Source: Pseudomonas chlororaphis (GTDB lineage: Bacteria; Pseudomonadota; Gammaproteobacteria; Pseudomonadales; Pseudomonadaceae). From it: a stretch of DNA of 64,000 nucleotides. The stretch covers positions 62,001 through 126,000 of the forward strand of contig NZ_MSCT01000022.1 of the NCBI RefSeq assembly GCF_001921865.1, given 5' to 3'. A program made the position numbers and the translations under genes. The notes under the pieces were generated by a model. It saw nothing but the letters and a program-made list of their open reading frames with translations. It searched no databases and was not told where the DNA came from. Below are positions 35,841 through 44,709 of the stretch, piece after piece. Each line of letters starts with the position of its first letter. Position 1 is the first letter of the stretch.

Positions 35841-36866
35841 TTACGGGTTGCGTACTTTGTCCAGCACCGCCAGGGAGTGCGAAGCATTGAGCACCAGGCC
35901 GTAGCTGAGCTTGTCGTACGTACGGAAAACCATCAGCAGACCGGCGCGTTCGTCCGGCATTTTCAGCGAACCGCCGGCCACCCGGTCGCGCACGGTTTCG
36001 CCGGTTTTCATCACCGCCAGCACATTGCCTTCGACGAGGCCATCGCGCCGTCCCTTGTTCAGCGTCACCACATCCAGCGCGCCGATCTGGGTGACGCCCC
36101 GCGGTACGTCGATGATCAAGCCGTCCACCGCCTGACTCGGCGGGCTCGGGGCGAAGGTGGCGTTGACCGCCCGCGGCTCGCCACCGAACAAGCGGTCGCC
36201 CAGGCGCACTTCCTGGGTGGTGCGCTGCAATCGCAGGGTGGCGATATCGCCTTCGACCGCAACCACCTCGCCGCCGCCGATCTCGTCGGCGTTGATCCCC
36301 AGCAGCTCGCCGCTCTGTGGGTCGGTATACGTCTTGCCCTGGCGGAAGATGCCGTAGGCGGGTCGTTCCGGGTCGAAGCGGCCGCGGGCGAAGATCCGGT
36401 CGCCAGTCCCGCTGAGCACCCGCTCGGCATCGCCGGCGACGACGTAGGGCGCGCTGGCGAACGCGTCGGCCCCTTCGAGGATGCGGTTGCCCAGCAGGAA
36501 ACTGTCGATGGCCTGCAATGGAATGCTCGGGATCGCCTCGGCCAGCGGCGTGCGACGCACCTGCGGCGACAGCTTGAGGGTGCCGTGCGAGGCGCCGCGC
36601 TCCAGGGTCAGGCGCGGTTCGCCGGCGACCCGCACCAGCGCCAGGGAATCGCCGGGGTAGATCCGCGAGGGGTCGGCAACATTGGAATTGGCCTGCCAGA
36701 GCGCCGGCCATTGCCAGGGATCGCGCAAAAAGCGGCTGGCGATGCTCCACAGGGTATCGCCCGCCACCACCGTGTAGCGCTGTGGATGGTCCTCCCGGAG
36801 CGGCACCTGGGCCTGGCCGATACCGGCCCAGCCCATGAGCAGCAAGGCGAGTAGTGATTTCCTCAT
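35841..36866 (-). CDS. LysM domain exported protein
   Basis: 341 residues with a signal peptide (1-19, AQA cut site) and one LysM peptidoglycan-binding domain (about residues 30-76, RYTVVAGDTLWSIA...). The remaining 250 residues are beta-rich and not recognised. It probably binds the cell wall in the periplasm. It is divergent from def and upstream of dprA, the order known in P. aeruginosa. The ATG at 36866 is chosen for the signal peptide. Confidence 0.92.
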   Translation of the reverse strand: MRKSLLALLLMGWAGIGQAQVPLREDHPQRYTVVAGDTLWSIASRFLRDPWQWPALWQANSNVADPSRIYPGDSLALVRVAGEPRLTLERGASHGTLKLSPQVRRTPLAEAIPSIPLQAIDSFLLGNRILEGADAFASAPYVVAGDAERVLSGTGDRIFARGRFDPERPAYGIFRQGKTYTDPQSGELLGINADEIGGGEVVAVEGDIATLRLQRTTQEVRLGDRLFGGEPRAVNATFAPSPPSQAVDGLIIDVPRGVTQIGALDVVTLNKGRRDGLVEGNVLAVMKTGETVRDRVAGGSLKMPDERAGLLMVFRTYDKLSYGLVLNASHSLAVLDKVRNP

Positions 36867-36907
36867 GCGGTGAATCCCTTTATCATGTGCGTTCGCGTGA
36901 AACGCCA

Positions 36908-36921
36908 GAGCCCGCGGGCTC
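36908..36921. promoter_or_regulatory. 14-bp perfect palindrome in the lysM-def divergent region
   Basis: GAGCCCGCGGGCTC lies 42 bases upstream of the LysM start and about 100 upstream of def. It could be an operator; no binding protein is suggested by the sequence. Confidence 0.35.
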
Positions 36922-37019
36922 ACTGCTCCTGACCGAGCACGTTTTACAACGGTTGCCCGGTCCACAACCCGCAAGGCCTCCGACTCCGAACTCACTTCAC
37001 ACGTGCAGCAATTACGCTT

Positions 37020-37526
37020 ATGGCCATTTTAAACATCCTCGAATTCCCCGACTCGCGCCTGCGCACTATCGCCAAACCAGTGGCCGTAGTGGACGACGAA
37101 GTGCGTCAGTTGGTCGACGACATGTTTGAAACAATGTATGAGGCGCCCGGCATCGGCCTGGCCGCTACCCAGGTCAACGTGCACAAGCGCATCGTGGTCA
37201 TGGACCTGTCCGAAGACCGCAGCGAGCCGCGGGTTTTCATCAACCCCGAGTTCGAACCGCTGACCGACGAAATGGGCCAGTATCAGGAAGGCTGCCTGTC
37301 GGTGCCGGGCTTCTACGAAAACGTCGATCGCCCGCAACGCGTGAAAATCAAGGCCCTGGACCGTGACGGCAAGCCTTACGAGCTGATTGCCGAGGGCCTG
37401 CTCGCGGTGTGCATCCAGCACGAATGCGACCACCTGAACGGCAAATTGTTCGTCGATTACCTGTCCACGCTCAAACGCGACCGGATCAAGAAGAAACTGG
37501 AAAAGCAGCATCGCCAGCAGGCTTGA
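37020..37526 (+). CDS. def: Peptide deformylase
   Basis: 168 residues. Removes the formyl group from nascent proteins. All three metal-site motifs are present: GIGLAATQ (44-51), EGCLS (90-94, ligand C92) and HECDH (134-138). Followed by a hairpin and fmt, which makes the formyl-Met-tRNA, so the pair covers both ends of the formylation cycle. Confidence 0.98.
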   Translation: MAILNILEFPDSRLRTIAKPVAVVDDEVRQLVDDMFETMYEAPGIGLAATQVNVHKRIVVMDLSEDRSEPRVFINPEFEPLTDEMGQYQEGCLSVPGFYENVDRPQRVKIKALDRDGKPYELIAEGLLAVCIQHECDHLNGKLFVDYLSTLKRDRIKKKLEKQHRQQA

Positions 37527-37538
37527 TCCTCTTCTTCC

Positions 37539-37568
37539 AAAGGCTTGCAGCGGCAAGCCTTTTTCTTT
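37539..37568 (+). terminator. Terminator-like hairpin between def and fmt
   Basis: AAAGGCTTGC and GCAAGCCTTT form a perfect 10-bp stem with loop AGCG, followed by a T-rich tract. It would reduce read-through from def into fmt. Confidence 0.85.
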
Positions 37569-37595
37569 TCCGCGTATGACTACCGAGAATTCCCC

Positions 37596-38555
37596 ATGAC
37601 TGAGCCACTGCGCATCGTCTTTGCCGGCACCCCGGAATTTGCCGCCGAACACCTCAAGGCCCTGCTCGCCAGCCCCTACGAGATCGTCGCGGTCTACACC
37701 CAGCCGGACCGGCCGGCCGGGCGCGGGCAAAAGCTGATGCCGAGCCCGGTCAAGCAGCTGGCGCTGGAACACGCCATCCCGGTGCTGCAACCGCCGACCC
37801 TGCGCAATCCCGAGGCCCAGGCCGAACTGGCGGCCCTCAAGCCGGACCTGATGGTGGTGGTCGCCTACGGCCTGATCCTGCCGCAGGCGGTGCTGGATAT
37901 CCCCCGCCTGGGCTGCATCAACAGCCATGCGTCGCTGCTGCCGCGCTGGCGCGGGGCGGCGCCGATCCAGCGCGCCGTGGAAGCCGGCGACGCGCAAAGC
38001 GGCGTGACCGTGATGCGTATGGAAGCCGGCCTGGACACCGGGCCGATGCTGCTCAAGGTCAGCACCCCGATCAGCGCCGACGACACCGGCGGCAGCCTGC
38101 ATGACCGTCTCGCCGAGATGGGCCCACCGGCCGTGGTGCAGGCCATCGCTGGCCTCGCCGCCGGGACGCTGCAAGGCGAAGTGCAAGACGACAGCCTGGC
38201 CACCTACGCCCACAAGCTGAACAAGGACGAAGCGCGGATCGACTGGAACCGTCCGGCGGTGGAACTGGAACGCCTGGTGCGGGCCTTCAACCCCTGGCCG
38301 ATCTGCCACAGCAGCCTGAACGGCGAAGCCCTGAAGGTGCTGGCCGCCAGCCTTGGCGAAGGCCGGGGCGTACCGGGGACCATCCTCGGCGCCAGCAAGG
38401 ACGGCCTGCTGGTTGCCTGTGGCGAACAGGCGCTGTGCCTGACCCGTCTGCAACTGCCCGGCGGCAAGGCGCTGAACTTCAGCGACCTGTTCAATAGCCG
38501 TCGCGAGAAGTTCGCCATCGGCAGCGTGCTCGGCCAAGCGGCGGACGCCCAATGA
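37596..38555 (+). CDS. fmt: Methionyl-tRNA formyltransferase
   Basis: 319 residues. Formylates initiator Met-tRNA using 10-formyl-tetrahydrofolate. Active-site N109 and H111 lie in NSHASLLPRWRG and D147 in GLDTGPM. The ATG at 37596 matches the family N-terminus (LRIVFAGTPEFA). Its stop overlaps the rsmB start (ATGA). Confidence 0.98.
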   Translation: MTEPLRIVFAGTPEFAAEHLKALLASPYEIVAVYTQPDRPAGRGQKLMPSPVKQLALEHAIPVLQPPTLRNPEAQAELAALKPDLMVVVAYGLILPQAVLDIPRLGCINSHASLLPRWRGAAPIQRAVEAGDAQSGVTVMRMEAGLDTGPMLLKVSTPISADDTGGSLHDRLAEMGPPAVVQAIAGLAAGTLQGEVQDDSLATYAHKLNKDEARIDWNRPAVELERLVRAFNPWPICHSSLNGEALKVLAASLGEGRGVPGTILGASKDGLLVACGEQALCLTRLQLPGGKALNFSDLFNSRREKFAIGSVLGQAADAQ

Positions 38556-39877
38556 ACCCGCGTCTGGCCGCCGCCAAGGCCCTGACCTCGGTCCTCAACG
38601 GCAAAGCCTCGCTCAACAGCTCGCTGCCGACCCAGCTGGACAAGGTCGACGCGCGCGATCGCGGCCTCACCCAGGACCTGGCCTTCGGCACCGCGCGCTG
38701 GCAGCCACGGCTGGCGGCGCTGGCGGCCAAGCTGTTGCAGAAACAGTTCAAGGCCGCCGACGCCGACGTCGAGGCCCTGCTGCTGGTGGGCCTCTATCAG
38801 TTGCTCTACACCCGTGTCCCGGCCCACGCCGCCATCGGCGAAACCGTGGGCTGCGCCGACAAGCTGAAAAAGCCCTGGGCCAAGGCCCTGATCAACGCCG
38901 TGCTGCGCCGCGCCCAGCGCGAGAGCGAAGCGCTACTGGCCGAACTGGAGCGCGATCCGGTGGTACGCACCGCCCATCCGCGCTGGCTGCAAAAATCCCT
39001 CAAGGCGTTCTGGCCCGAACAGTGGGAAGCCATCTGCGCCGCCAACAATGCCCACCCGCCGATGATCCTGCGGGTCAACCGCCGTCACCACACCCGGGAC
39101 GCCTACCTGGCACTGCTGGCCGACGCCGGCGTGGCGGCCAAGGCCTGCGTCTACAGCCAGGACGGCATCGTGCTCGACGAGGCCGCCGATGTGCGCAGCC
39201 TGCCGGGCTTCGCCGAAGGCTGGATCAGCGTGCAGGACGAAGCCGCGCAACTTTCCGCCGAGCTGCTGGAGCTGGCGCCCGGGCAGCGGGTGCTGGATGC
39301 CTGCTGCGCGCCCGGCGGCAAGACCTGCCACATCCTCGAAGTCGAGCCTGCGCTGGCCGGCGTGGTGGCGGTGGACCTGGAAGCCAAGCGCCTGGTGCGG
39401 GTGCGGGAAAACCTCGACCGCCTGGGGCTGGACGCCGAGCTGATCGCCGCCGACGGCCGCGACACCGCCACCTGGTGGGACGGCAAGCCGTTCCAGCGCA
39501 TCCTGCTGGACGCGCCGTGTTCGGCCACCGGGGTAATCCGCCGCCACCCGGACATCAAGCTCACCCGTCAGCCCGACGACATCGTCGCCCTGGCCACCCT
39601 GCAAGGCGAACTGTTGGACGCCATGTGGTCGACCCTGGAGGTCGGCGGCATCCTGCTGTACGCCACCTGCTCGACCCTGCCGACTGAAAACACCGAGGTC
39701 ATCGCAGCGTTCCTGGGACGCACCCCGGGCGCTCGCGAACTGGACATCGCCGGGCAACTGGGTCAGCCTGCGGCCGGCCTGAAGCAGCCCCACGGGCGCC
39801 AGCTGCTGGCGCAAGAGGGCGGCCACGACGGGTTCTATTACGCCAAGCTGATCAAGATCGCCGCCGCGCGCGGTTAA
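38552..39877 (+). CDS. rsmB: 16S rRNA (cytosine-967-C5)-methyltransferase
   Basis: 441 residues: an N-terminal NusB-like RNA-binding domain (about 1-140) and a C-terminal SAM-dependent methyltransferase domain with CCAPGGKT and the catalytic DAPCSATG. Translationally coupled to fmt and followed 24 bases later by trkA. Confidence 0.97.
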   Translation: MNPRLAAAKALTSVLNGKASLNSSLPTQLDKVDARDRGLTQDLAFGTARWQPRLAALAAKLLQKQFKAADADVEALLLVGLYQLLYTRVPAHAAIGETVGCADKLKKPWAKALINAVLRRAQRESEALLAELERDPVVRTAHPRWLQKSLKAFWPEQWEAICAANNAHPPMILRVNRRHHTRDAYLALLADAGVAAKACVYSQDGIVLDEAADVRSLPGFAEGWISVQDEAAQLSAELLELAPGQRVLDACCAPGGKTCHILEVEPALAGVVAVDLEAKRLVRVRENLDRLGLDAELIAADGRDTATWWDGKPFQRILLDAPCSATGVIRRHPDIKLTRQPDDIVALATLQGELLDAMWSTLEVGGILLYATCSTLPTENTEVIAAFLGRTPGARELDIAGQLGQPAAGLKQPHGRQLLAQEGGHDGFYYAKLIKIAAARG

Positions 39878-39901
39878 GAAAGGTTTTAAGGGAGTGAGCG
39901 G

Positions 39902-41275
39902 ATGAAAATCATCATCCTCGGAGCAGGGCAGGTGGGCGGTACCCTGGCGGAGCATCTGGCCAGCGAAGCCAACGACATCACGGTGGTCGACACCGACGGC
40001 GAACGCCTGCGCGACCTCGGCGACCGCCTGGACATCCGCACCGTCCAGGGCCGTGCTTCGTTCCCGACGGTGCTGCGCCAGGCCGGCGCCGACGACGCCG
40101 ACATGCTGGTCGCGGTGACCAACAGCGACGAAACCAACATGGTCGCCTGCCAGGTCGCCCACACCCTGTTCCACACCCCGACCAAGATCGCCCGCGTGCG
40201 CGAAGCGGCCTACCTGACCCGCGCTGGGCTGTTCGACAACGACGCGATTCCGGTCGACGTGCTGATCAGCCCCGAGCAAGTGGTGACCCACTACATCAAG
40301 CGCCTGATCGAACACCCCGGTGCCCTGCAGGTGATCGACTTCGCCGAGGGCAAGGCCCAACTGGTGGCGGTCAAGGCCTATTACGGCGGGCCGCTGGTGG
40401 GCCAGCAACTGCGCCAGCTGCGCGAACACATGCCCAACGGCGATACCCGCGTCGCGGCGATCTTCCGGCGCGACCGAGCGATCATGCCCAAGGGCGATAC
40501 GGTGATCGAAGCCGACGACGAAGTGTTCTTCATCGCCGCCAAGGCCCATATCCGCGCAGTGATGAGCGAGATGCGCCGCCTCGACGAGTCGTACAAGCGC
40601 ATTGTCATCGCCGGCGGCGGACAAATCGGCGAACGCCTGGCCGAGGCCATCGAAAGCCGCTACCAGGTCAAGATCATCGAGATGAACCCGGCGCGCTGCC
40701 GTTACCTCTCGGACACCCTGGACAGCACCGTGGTCTTGCAGGGCAGCGCCTCGGACCGCGACCTGCTGCTGGAAGAAAACATCGCCGACGCCGACATCTT
40801 CCTGGCCCTGACCAACGACGACGAGGCCAACATCATGTCTTCGCTCCTGGCCAAGCGCCTGGGGGCGAAAAAGGTGATGACCATCATCAACAACCCGGCC
40901 TATGTCGATCTGATCCAGGGCGGCGACATCGATATCGCCATCAGCCCGCAACTGGCCACCATCGGCACCCTGCTGGCCCACGTGCGCCGCGGCGATATCG
41001 TCAGCGTGCACTCGCTGCGGCGCGGTGCGGCGGAAGCCATCGAGGCGATTGCCCATGGCGACGCGAAGTCGAGCAAGGTCATCGGCCGCGCCATCGAAAA
41101 CATCGTGCTGCCGCCGGGCACCACCATCGGCGCGATCATCCGCGACGAGGAAGTGCTGATCGCCCACGACGACACGGTGATCGAAGCCGGCGACCACGTG
41201 ATCCTGTTCCTTGTGGATAAAAAACATATCCGCGATGTGGAGAAGTTGTTCCACGTGGGATTGAGTTTCTTCTGA
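39902..41275 (+). CDS. trkA: Trk potassium uptake regulatory NAD-binding subunit
   Basis: 457 residues in two RCK/KTN halves. Each has a nucleotide loop (GAGQVGGTL near residue 7 and GGGQIGERL near 238). Peripheral cytoplasmic gate of the TrkH/TrkG channel, which is not in this window. GGGAG seven bases before the ATG. The last codons contain a DnaA box and a parS-like sequence at 41247-41262. Confidence 0.97.
   Translation: MKIIILGAGQVGGTLAEHLASEANDITVVDTDGERLRDLGDRLDIRTVQGRASFPTVLRQAGADDADMLVAVTNSDETNMVACQVAHTLFHTPTKIARVREAAYLTRAGLFDNDAIPVDVLISPEQVVTHYIKRLIEHPGALQVIDFAEGKAQLVAVKAYYGGPLVGQQLRQLREHMPNGDTRVAAIFRRDRAIMPKGDTVIEADDEVFFIAAKAHIRAVMSEMRRLDESYKRIVIAGGGQIGERLAEAIESRYQVKIIEMNPARCRYLSDTLDSTVVLQGSASDRDLLLEENIADADIFLALTNDDEANIMSSLLAKRLGAKKVMTIINNPAYVDLIQGGDIDIAISPQLATIGTLLAHVRRGDIVSVHSLRRGAAEAIEAIAHGDAKSSKVIGRAIENIVLPPGTTIGAIIRDEEVLIAHDDTVIEAGDHVILFLVDKKHIRDVEKLFHVGLSFF
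41212..41220 (-). other. Perfect DnaA box at the end of trkA
   Basis: TGTGGATAA, read as Val-Asp-Lys in trkA. Confidence 0.75.
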
Positions 41276-41304
41276 TCCCGGGCCTGCGTTGCCGGGGCCG
41301 GCCA

Positions 41305-41368
41305 ATCGCGAGCAAGCTCGCTCCTACAAGGATTGCACCGTACTTGTAGGAGCGAGCTTGCTCGCGAT
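41305..41368. repeat. REP pair, class A (inverted)
   Basis: Copies at 41305-41328 and 41345-41368, between co-directional trkA and the TPR gene; one of the few pairs not between convergent genes. Confidence 0.9.
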
Positions 41369-41411
41369 AGCTCTCTCGAACACGCCACATCACCACCGAA
41401 GGAACCCGCTC

Positions 41412-41729
41412 ATGCTCGAATCCCTGGAAAAAATGCTCGCCAAGGGTGTGGATAACTCGCTGCTGCGCTTCGGCCTGGGCAAGGGTTATCTGGATCTGCA
41501 CGAATACGCCAAGGCCGCCGAGCACCTGCAACGTTGCGTCGCGTTCGACCCGAAGTACTCGGCGGCGTGGAAGCTGCTGGGCAAGGCCTGGCTGGGGCTG
41601 GAGGATTACCCGGCGGCGCGCGGCGCCTGGGAGCAGGGCCTGGAAGCGGCCCGCGGGCATGGCGACAAGCAGGCGGAAAAAGAGATGACGGTGTTTCTCA
41701 AGAAGCTCGGGCGCCAGGCTCAAGGTTAA
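41412..41729 (+). CDS. Small tetratricopeptide-repeat protein
   Basis: 105 residues made of about two TPR units (LGKGYLDLHEYAKAAEHLQRC and WKLLGKAWLGLEDYPAARGAW segments), a protein-interaction scaffold. Partner unknown. The ATG at 41412 has AGGA nine bases upstream; an in-frame extension to 41289 would translate the REP pair and is rejected. Confidence 0.9.
   Translation: MLESLEKMLAKGVDNSLLRFGLGKGYLDLHEYAKAAEHLQRCVAFDPKYSAAWKLLGKAWLGLEDYPAARGAWEQGLEAARGHGDKQAEKEMTVFLKKLGRQAQG
41447..41455 (-). other. Perfect DnaA box in the TPR gene
   Basis: TGTGGATAA, read as Val-Asp-Asn about 12 codons after the start. Confidence 0.75.
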
Positions 41730-41739
41730 GGCATTCCCT

Positions 41740-41840
41740 GTAGCCGCTGCCGCAGGCTGCGATAAGGCCCGAAGGGCCTTCCAAGGGCTTCAAGAGCACG
41801 TCTCCTGCGGAGCCGATCGCAGCCTTTGGCAGCGGCTACA
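41740..41840. repeat. REP pair, class B (inverted)
   Basis: GCCGCTGCCGCAGGC copy at 41740-41763 and an inverted variant at 41814-41840, between convergent TPR and PilZ genes. Confidence 0.85.
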
Positions 41841-41867
41841 GGCAGGCGCCCAGCGCACCGCACGGTT

Positions 41868-42107
41868 TCACAGGTAACGCAGGCCAATCCCCTCGGCATC
41901 CACCAGCACCACCTCCATCTTCACTCGCGGCGCGGTCATCGGCAGGCCTTGCACCTGGCCATAGACCACCGCGCCCTTGGGCAACGCCGCCAGCACCGGG
42001 TGCTGGACGTAGACCCCGCTGGCCGACAGGTTGCGCGTCTGCCCCAGACACTCGCCGAAGCTTTCGTGCTGGATCTTGATCCTCAGGGATTTGCGCGAAT
42101 CGGGCAT
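41868..42107 (-). CDS. PilZ domain protein
   Basis: 79 residues forming a single PilZ-like domain with the NLSASGVYV element. PilZ domains often bind c-di-GMP, but the usual RxxxR is only partly recognisable here (R5-K-S-L-R9), so binding is uncertain. It lies downstream of htrB, separated by 71 bases that contain a perfect two-box DnaA palindrome. Confidence 0.85.
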   Translation of the reverse strand: MPDSRKSLRIKIQHESFGECLGQTRNLSASGVYVQHPVLAALPKGAVVYGQVQGLPMTAPRVKMEVVLVDAEGIGLRYL

Positions 42108-42130
42108 ATGCTGTGCTCTGCTTCAGCCTT

Positions 42131-42162
42131 TGTGGATAACCTTGGGCCCAAGGTTATCCACA
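42131..42162. promoter_or_regulatory. 32-bp perfect palindrome made of two DnaA boxes
   Basis: TGTGGATAACC at 42131 and GGTTATCCACA ending at 42162 are exact inverted copies joined by TTGGGCCCAA, so all 32 bases are symmetric. It lies 24 bases upstream of the PilZ start and 17 from the htrB stop. No T-run follows, so it does not look like an ordinary terminator. Confidence 0.9.
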
Positions 42163-42178
42163 GATCGTGCCAGACGGG

Positions 42179-43066
42179 TCAGTACCAGCGTTCTTCGCCG
42201 GGCGGACGTTTCTTGAAACGCTTCATGCTCCACATGTACTGGCTCGGATACGCCCCCACATAGCGCTCGACCACCTGGCTCATCGCCGCGCAGGACGTCT
42301 CGGTATCGGTGCTGTACATCGCTTCCGGCGCGGCTTCCAGGATCACTTTGTAGCCGGAACCGTCGGGCAGGCGCAGGGCATGCAGGAACACCCCGACCGC
42401 CTTGCCGCCGGCGAGCATGTTCGGCACGAACTTGCTGGTCAGCGCCTTGGTGGCGAAGAAGGGCACGAAGATCCCCGCGGATTCGGCCGGTTCCGGGTCG
42501 GCGGGAATACCCACCGCACCGCCTTTGCGCACTTCCTTGATGACGCTGAGGATGCCTTCCTTGGTCGAGGCCGCCACCCGGTTGCCCAGCTGGACTCGCT
42601 GTTTGCGCAGCAGCTCGTCCACCGCCTTGAGCTTCGGCGGACGGTAGAAAATGATCGGTTTGCACTGGCTGCAATAGAAGTGGTTGAGCACTTCCCAGTT
42701 GCCCAGGTGGCTGGTGATGCCGACCACGCCCTTGCCCGAGGCCAGGGCTTCCTTGAGCACCTCCAGGCCCTCGACTTCCCGCACCAGGGCGATCGAGCGC
42801 TCGGCCGGCCAGATCCAGGCGCAGGCGCTTTCGGTCAGCGACTTGCCGATGTCTTTCAGGCTCTGCCCCACCAAACGCTCGCGTTCGGCGGCGTCCATCT
42901 GCGGAAAGCATTTGGCCAGGTTGATCCGCACCACGTCGCGGGAGCGGTTGGGGGTCTTCCACATGATCCAGCCGATGGCCGAACCGACCGCCTGCACCGC
43001 GCGCCAGGGCAGCAGGGCGAACAATCGCAGAGCGCCCACCAGCAGGGCGCCTTTAAACTTTTCCAC
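42179..43066 (-). CDS. htrB: Lipid A lauroyl-type acyltransferase
   Basis: 295 residues of the LpxL/HtrB family, an inner-membrane enzyme that adds secondary acyl chains to lipid A. An N-terminal membrane helix is followed by the H-x4-E active-site motif in SHLGNWE. Which acyl chain it adds cannot be told from the sequence; pseudomonads have two such enzymes. Confidence 0.93.
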   Translation of the reverse strand: MEKFKGALLVGALRLFALLPWRAVQAVGSAIGWIMWKTPNRSRDVVRINLAKCFPQMDAAERERLVGQSLKDIGKSLTESACAWIWPAERSIALVREVEGLEVLKEALASGKGVVGITSHLGNWEVLNHFYCSQCKPIIFYRPPKLKAVDELLRKQRVQLGNRVAASTKEGILSVIKEVRKGGAVGIPADPEPAESAGIFVPFFATKALTSKFVPNMLAGGKAVGVFLHALRLPDGSGYKVILEAAPEAMYSTDTETSCAAMSQVVERYVGAYPSQYMWSMKRFKKRPPGEERWY

Positions 43067-43110
43067 AGGTGACTCCTGATATCCGGGTCATGAACCTTGT
43101 CGCGAGCCGG

Positions 43111-43674
43111 CTATTCTAACCGGCCGTTTGTGAGGATGGCGTAGCGATCGCAGTCACGGGTGTGATCCATGACCATGCCCGAAGCCTGCATCAGCGCGTA
43201 GCAGATGGTCGGTCCGACAAAGGTGAAGCCGGCCTTTTTCAATCCTTTGCTCATCGCTTCGGCCTGGGGGGTCACCGCCGGGACTTCGCTGCGATCCTTG
43301 AAATGATTGACCCTGGGCACCCCGCCGACGAACGACCAGAGGAACCCCACCGGGTCTTCCAGCGCCATCCAGGCCTGGGCGTTGCGCCGGGCGGCATTGA
43401 GTTTCAGCCGGTTGCGGATGATCCCCGGGTCGAGCATCAACGCGTCGATTTGCGCGTCGCTCAACTGCGCCACGCGTTGCACATCGAAGCCGAACAGCAC
43501 CTGGCGATAACGCTCGCGCTTCTTCAGCACCGTGATCCAGGACAGGCCGGCCTGGAACCCTTCGAGCAATAACAACTCGAACAAGCGCTGTGCATCGCGC
43601 AGCGGCACGCCCCACTCCTGGTCGTGGTAAGCCATGTACAGGGGATCTTCGTTGCACCAAAAGCAGCGTGGCAT
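43111..43674 (-). CDS. tag: DNA-3-methyladenine glycosylase I
   Basis: 187 residues. Excises 3-methyladenine from alkylated DNA. The zinc-site residues begin with CFWC near the N-terminus and end with H-x3-C (HTRDC) near the C-terminus; YHDQEWGVP is diagnostic. The ATG at 43674 has TGGAG four to five bases upstream; a longer open frame continues into the divergent glyQ gene and is a shadow. Confidence 0.96.
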   Translation of the reverse strand: MPRCFWCNEDPLYMAYHDQEWGVPLRDAQRLFELLLLEGFQAGLSWITVLKKRERYRQVLFGFDVQRVAQLSDAQIDALMLDPGIIRNRLKLNAARRNAQAWMALEDPVGFLWSFVGGVPRVNHFKDRSEVPAVTPQAEAMSKGLKKAGFTFVGPTICYALMQASGMVMDHTRDCDRYAILTNGRLE

Positions 43675-43709
43675 AAGGCTCCAGTGGGCGTGCGCACAAC
43701 TGAATCGGG

Positions 43710-43715
43710 TATACT
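43710..43715 (+). promoter_or_regulatory. Possible -10 element for glyQS
   Basis: TATACT preceded by GGG, 41 bases before the glyQ start, in an otherwise GC-rich gap; no good -35 is visible 17 bases upstream. Confidence 0.35.
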
Positions 43716-43755
43716 CCCGCTCTTTAAATCGCAGCCCAAGTAACAGGTGAATTTC

Positions 43756-44705
<950 letters not shown>

Positions 44706-44709
<4 letters not shown>

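Noticed and set aside
35761..36750. An in-frame extension that would make DprA 698 residues
   Set aside because: The extension is antisense-free but out of frame with the LysM gene on the same strand, has no DprA similarity, and AAGGA marks the start at 35760.
41247..41262. A third functional parS site
   Set aside because: Three of 16 positions differ in one half-site, so it is noted only as a possible weak site.
41289..41411. An N-terminal extension of the TPR protein
   Set aside because: It would translate a REP pair; the ATG at 41412 has a good ribosome site.
42131..42162. Reading the DnaA palindrome simply as the htrB terminator
   Set aside because: The stem could form in RNA, but no U-tract follows on the minus strand and each arm is an exact DnaA box.
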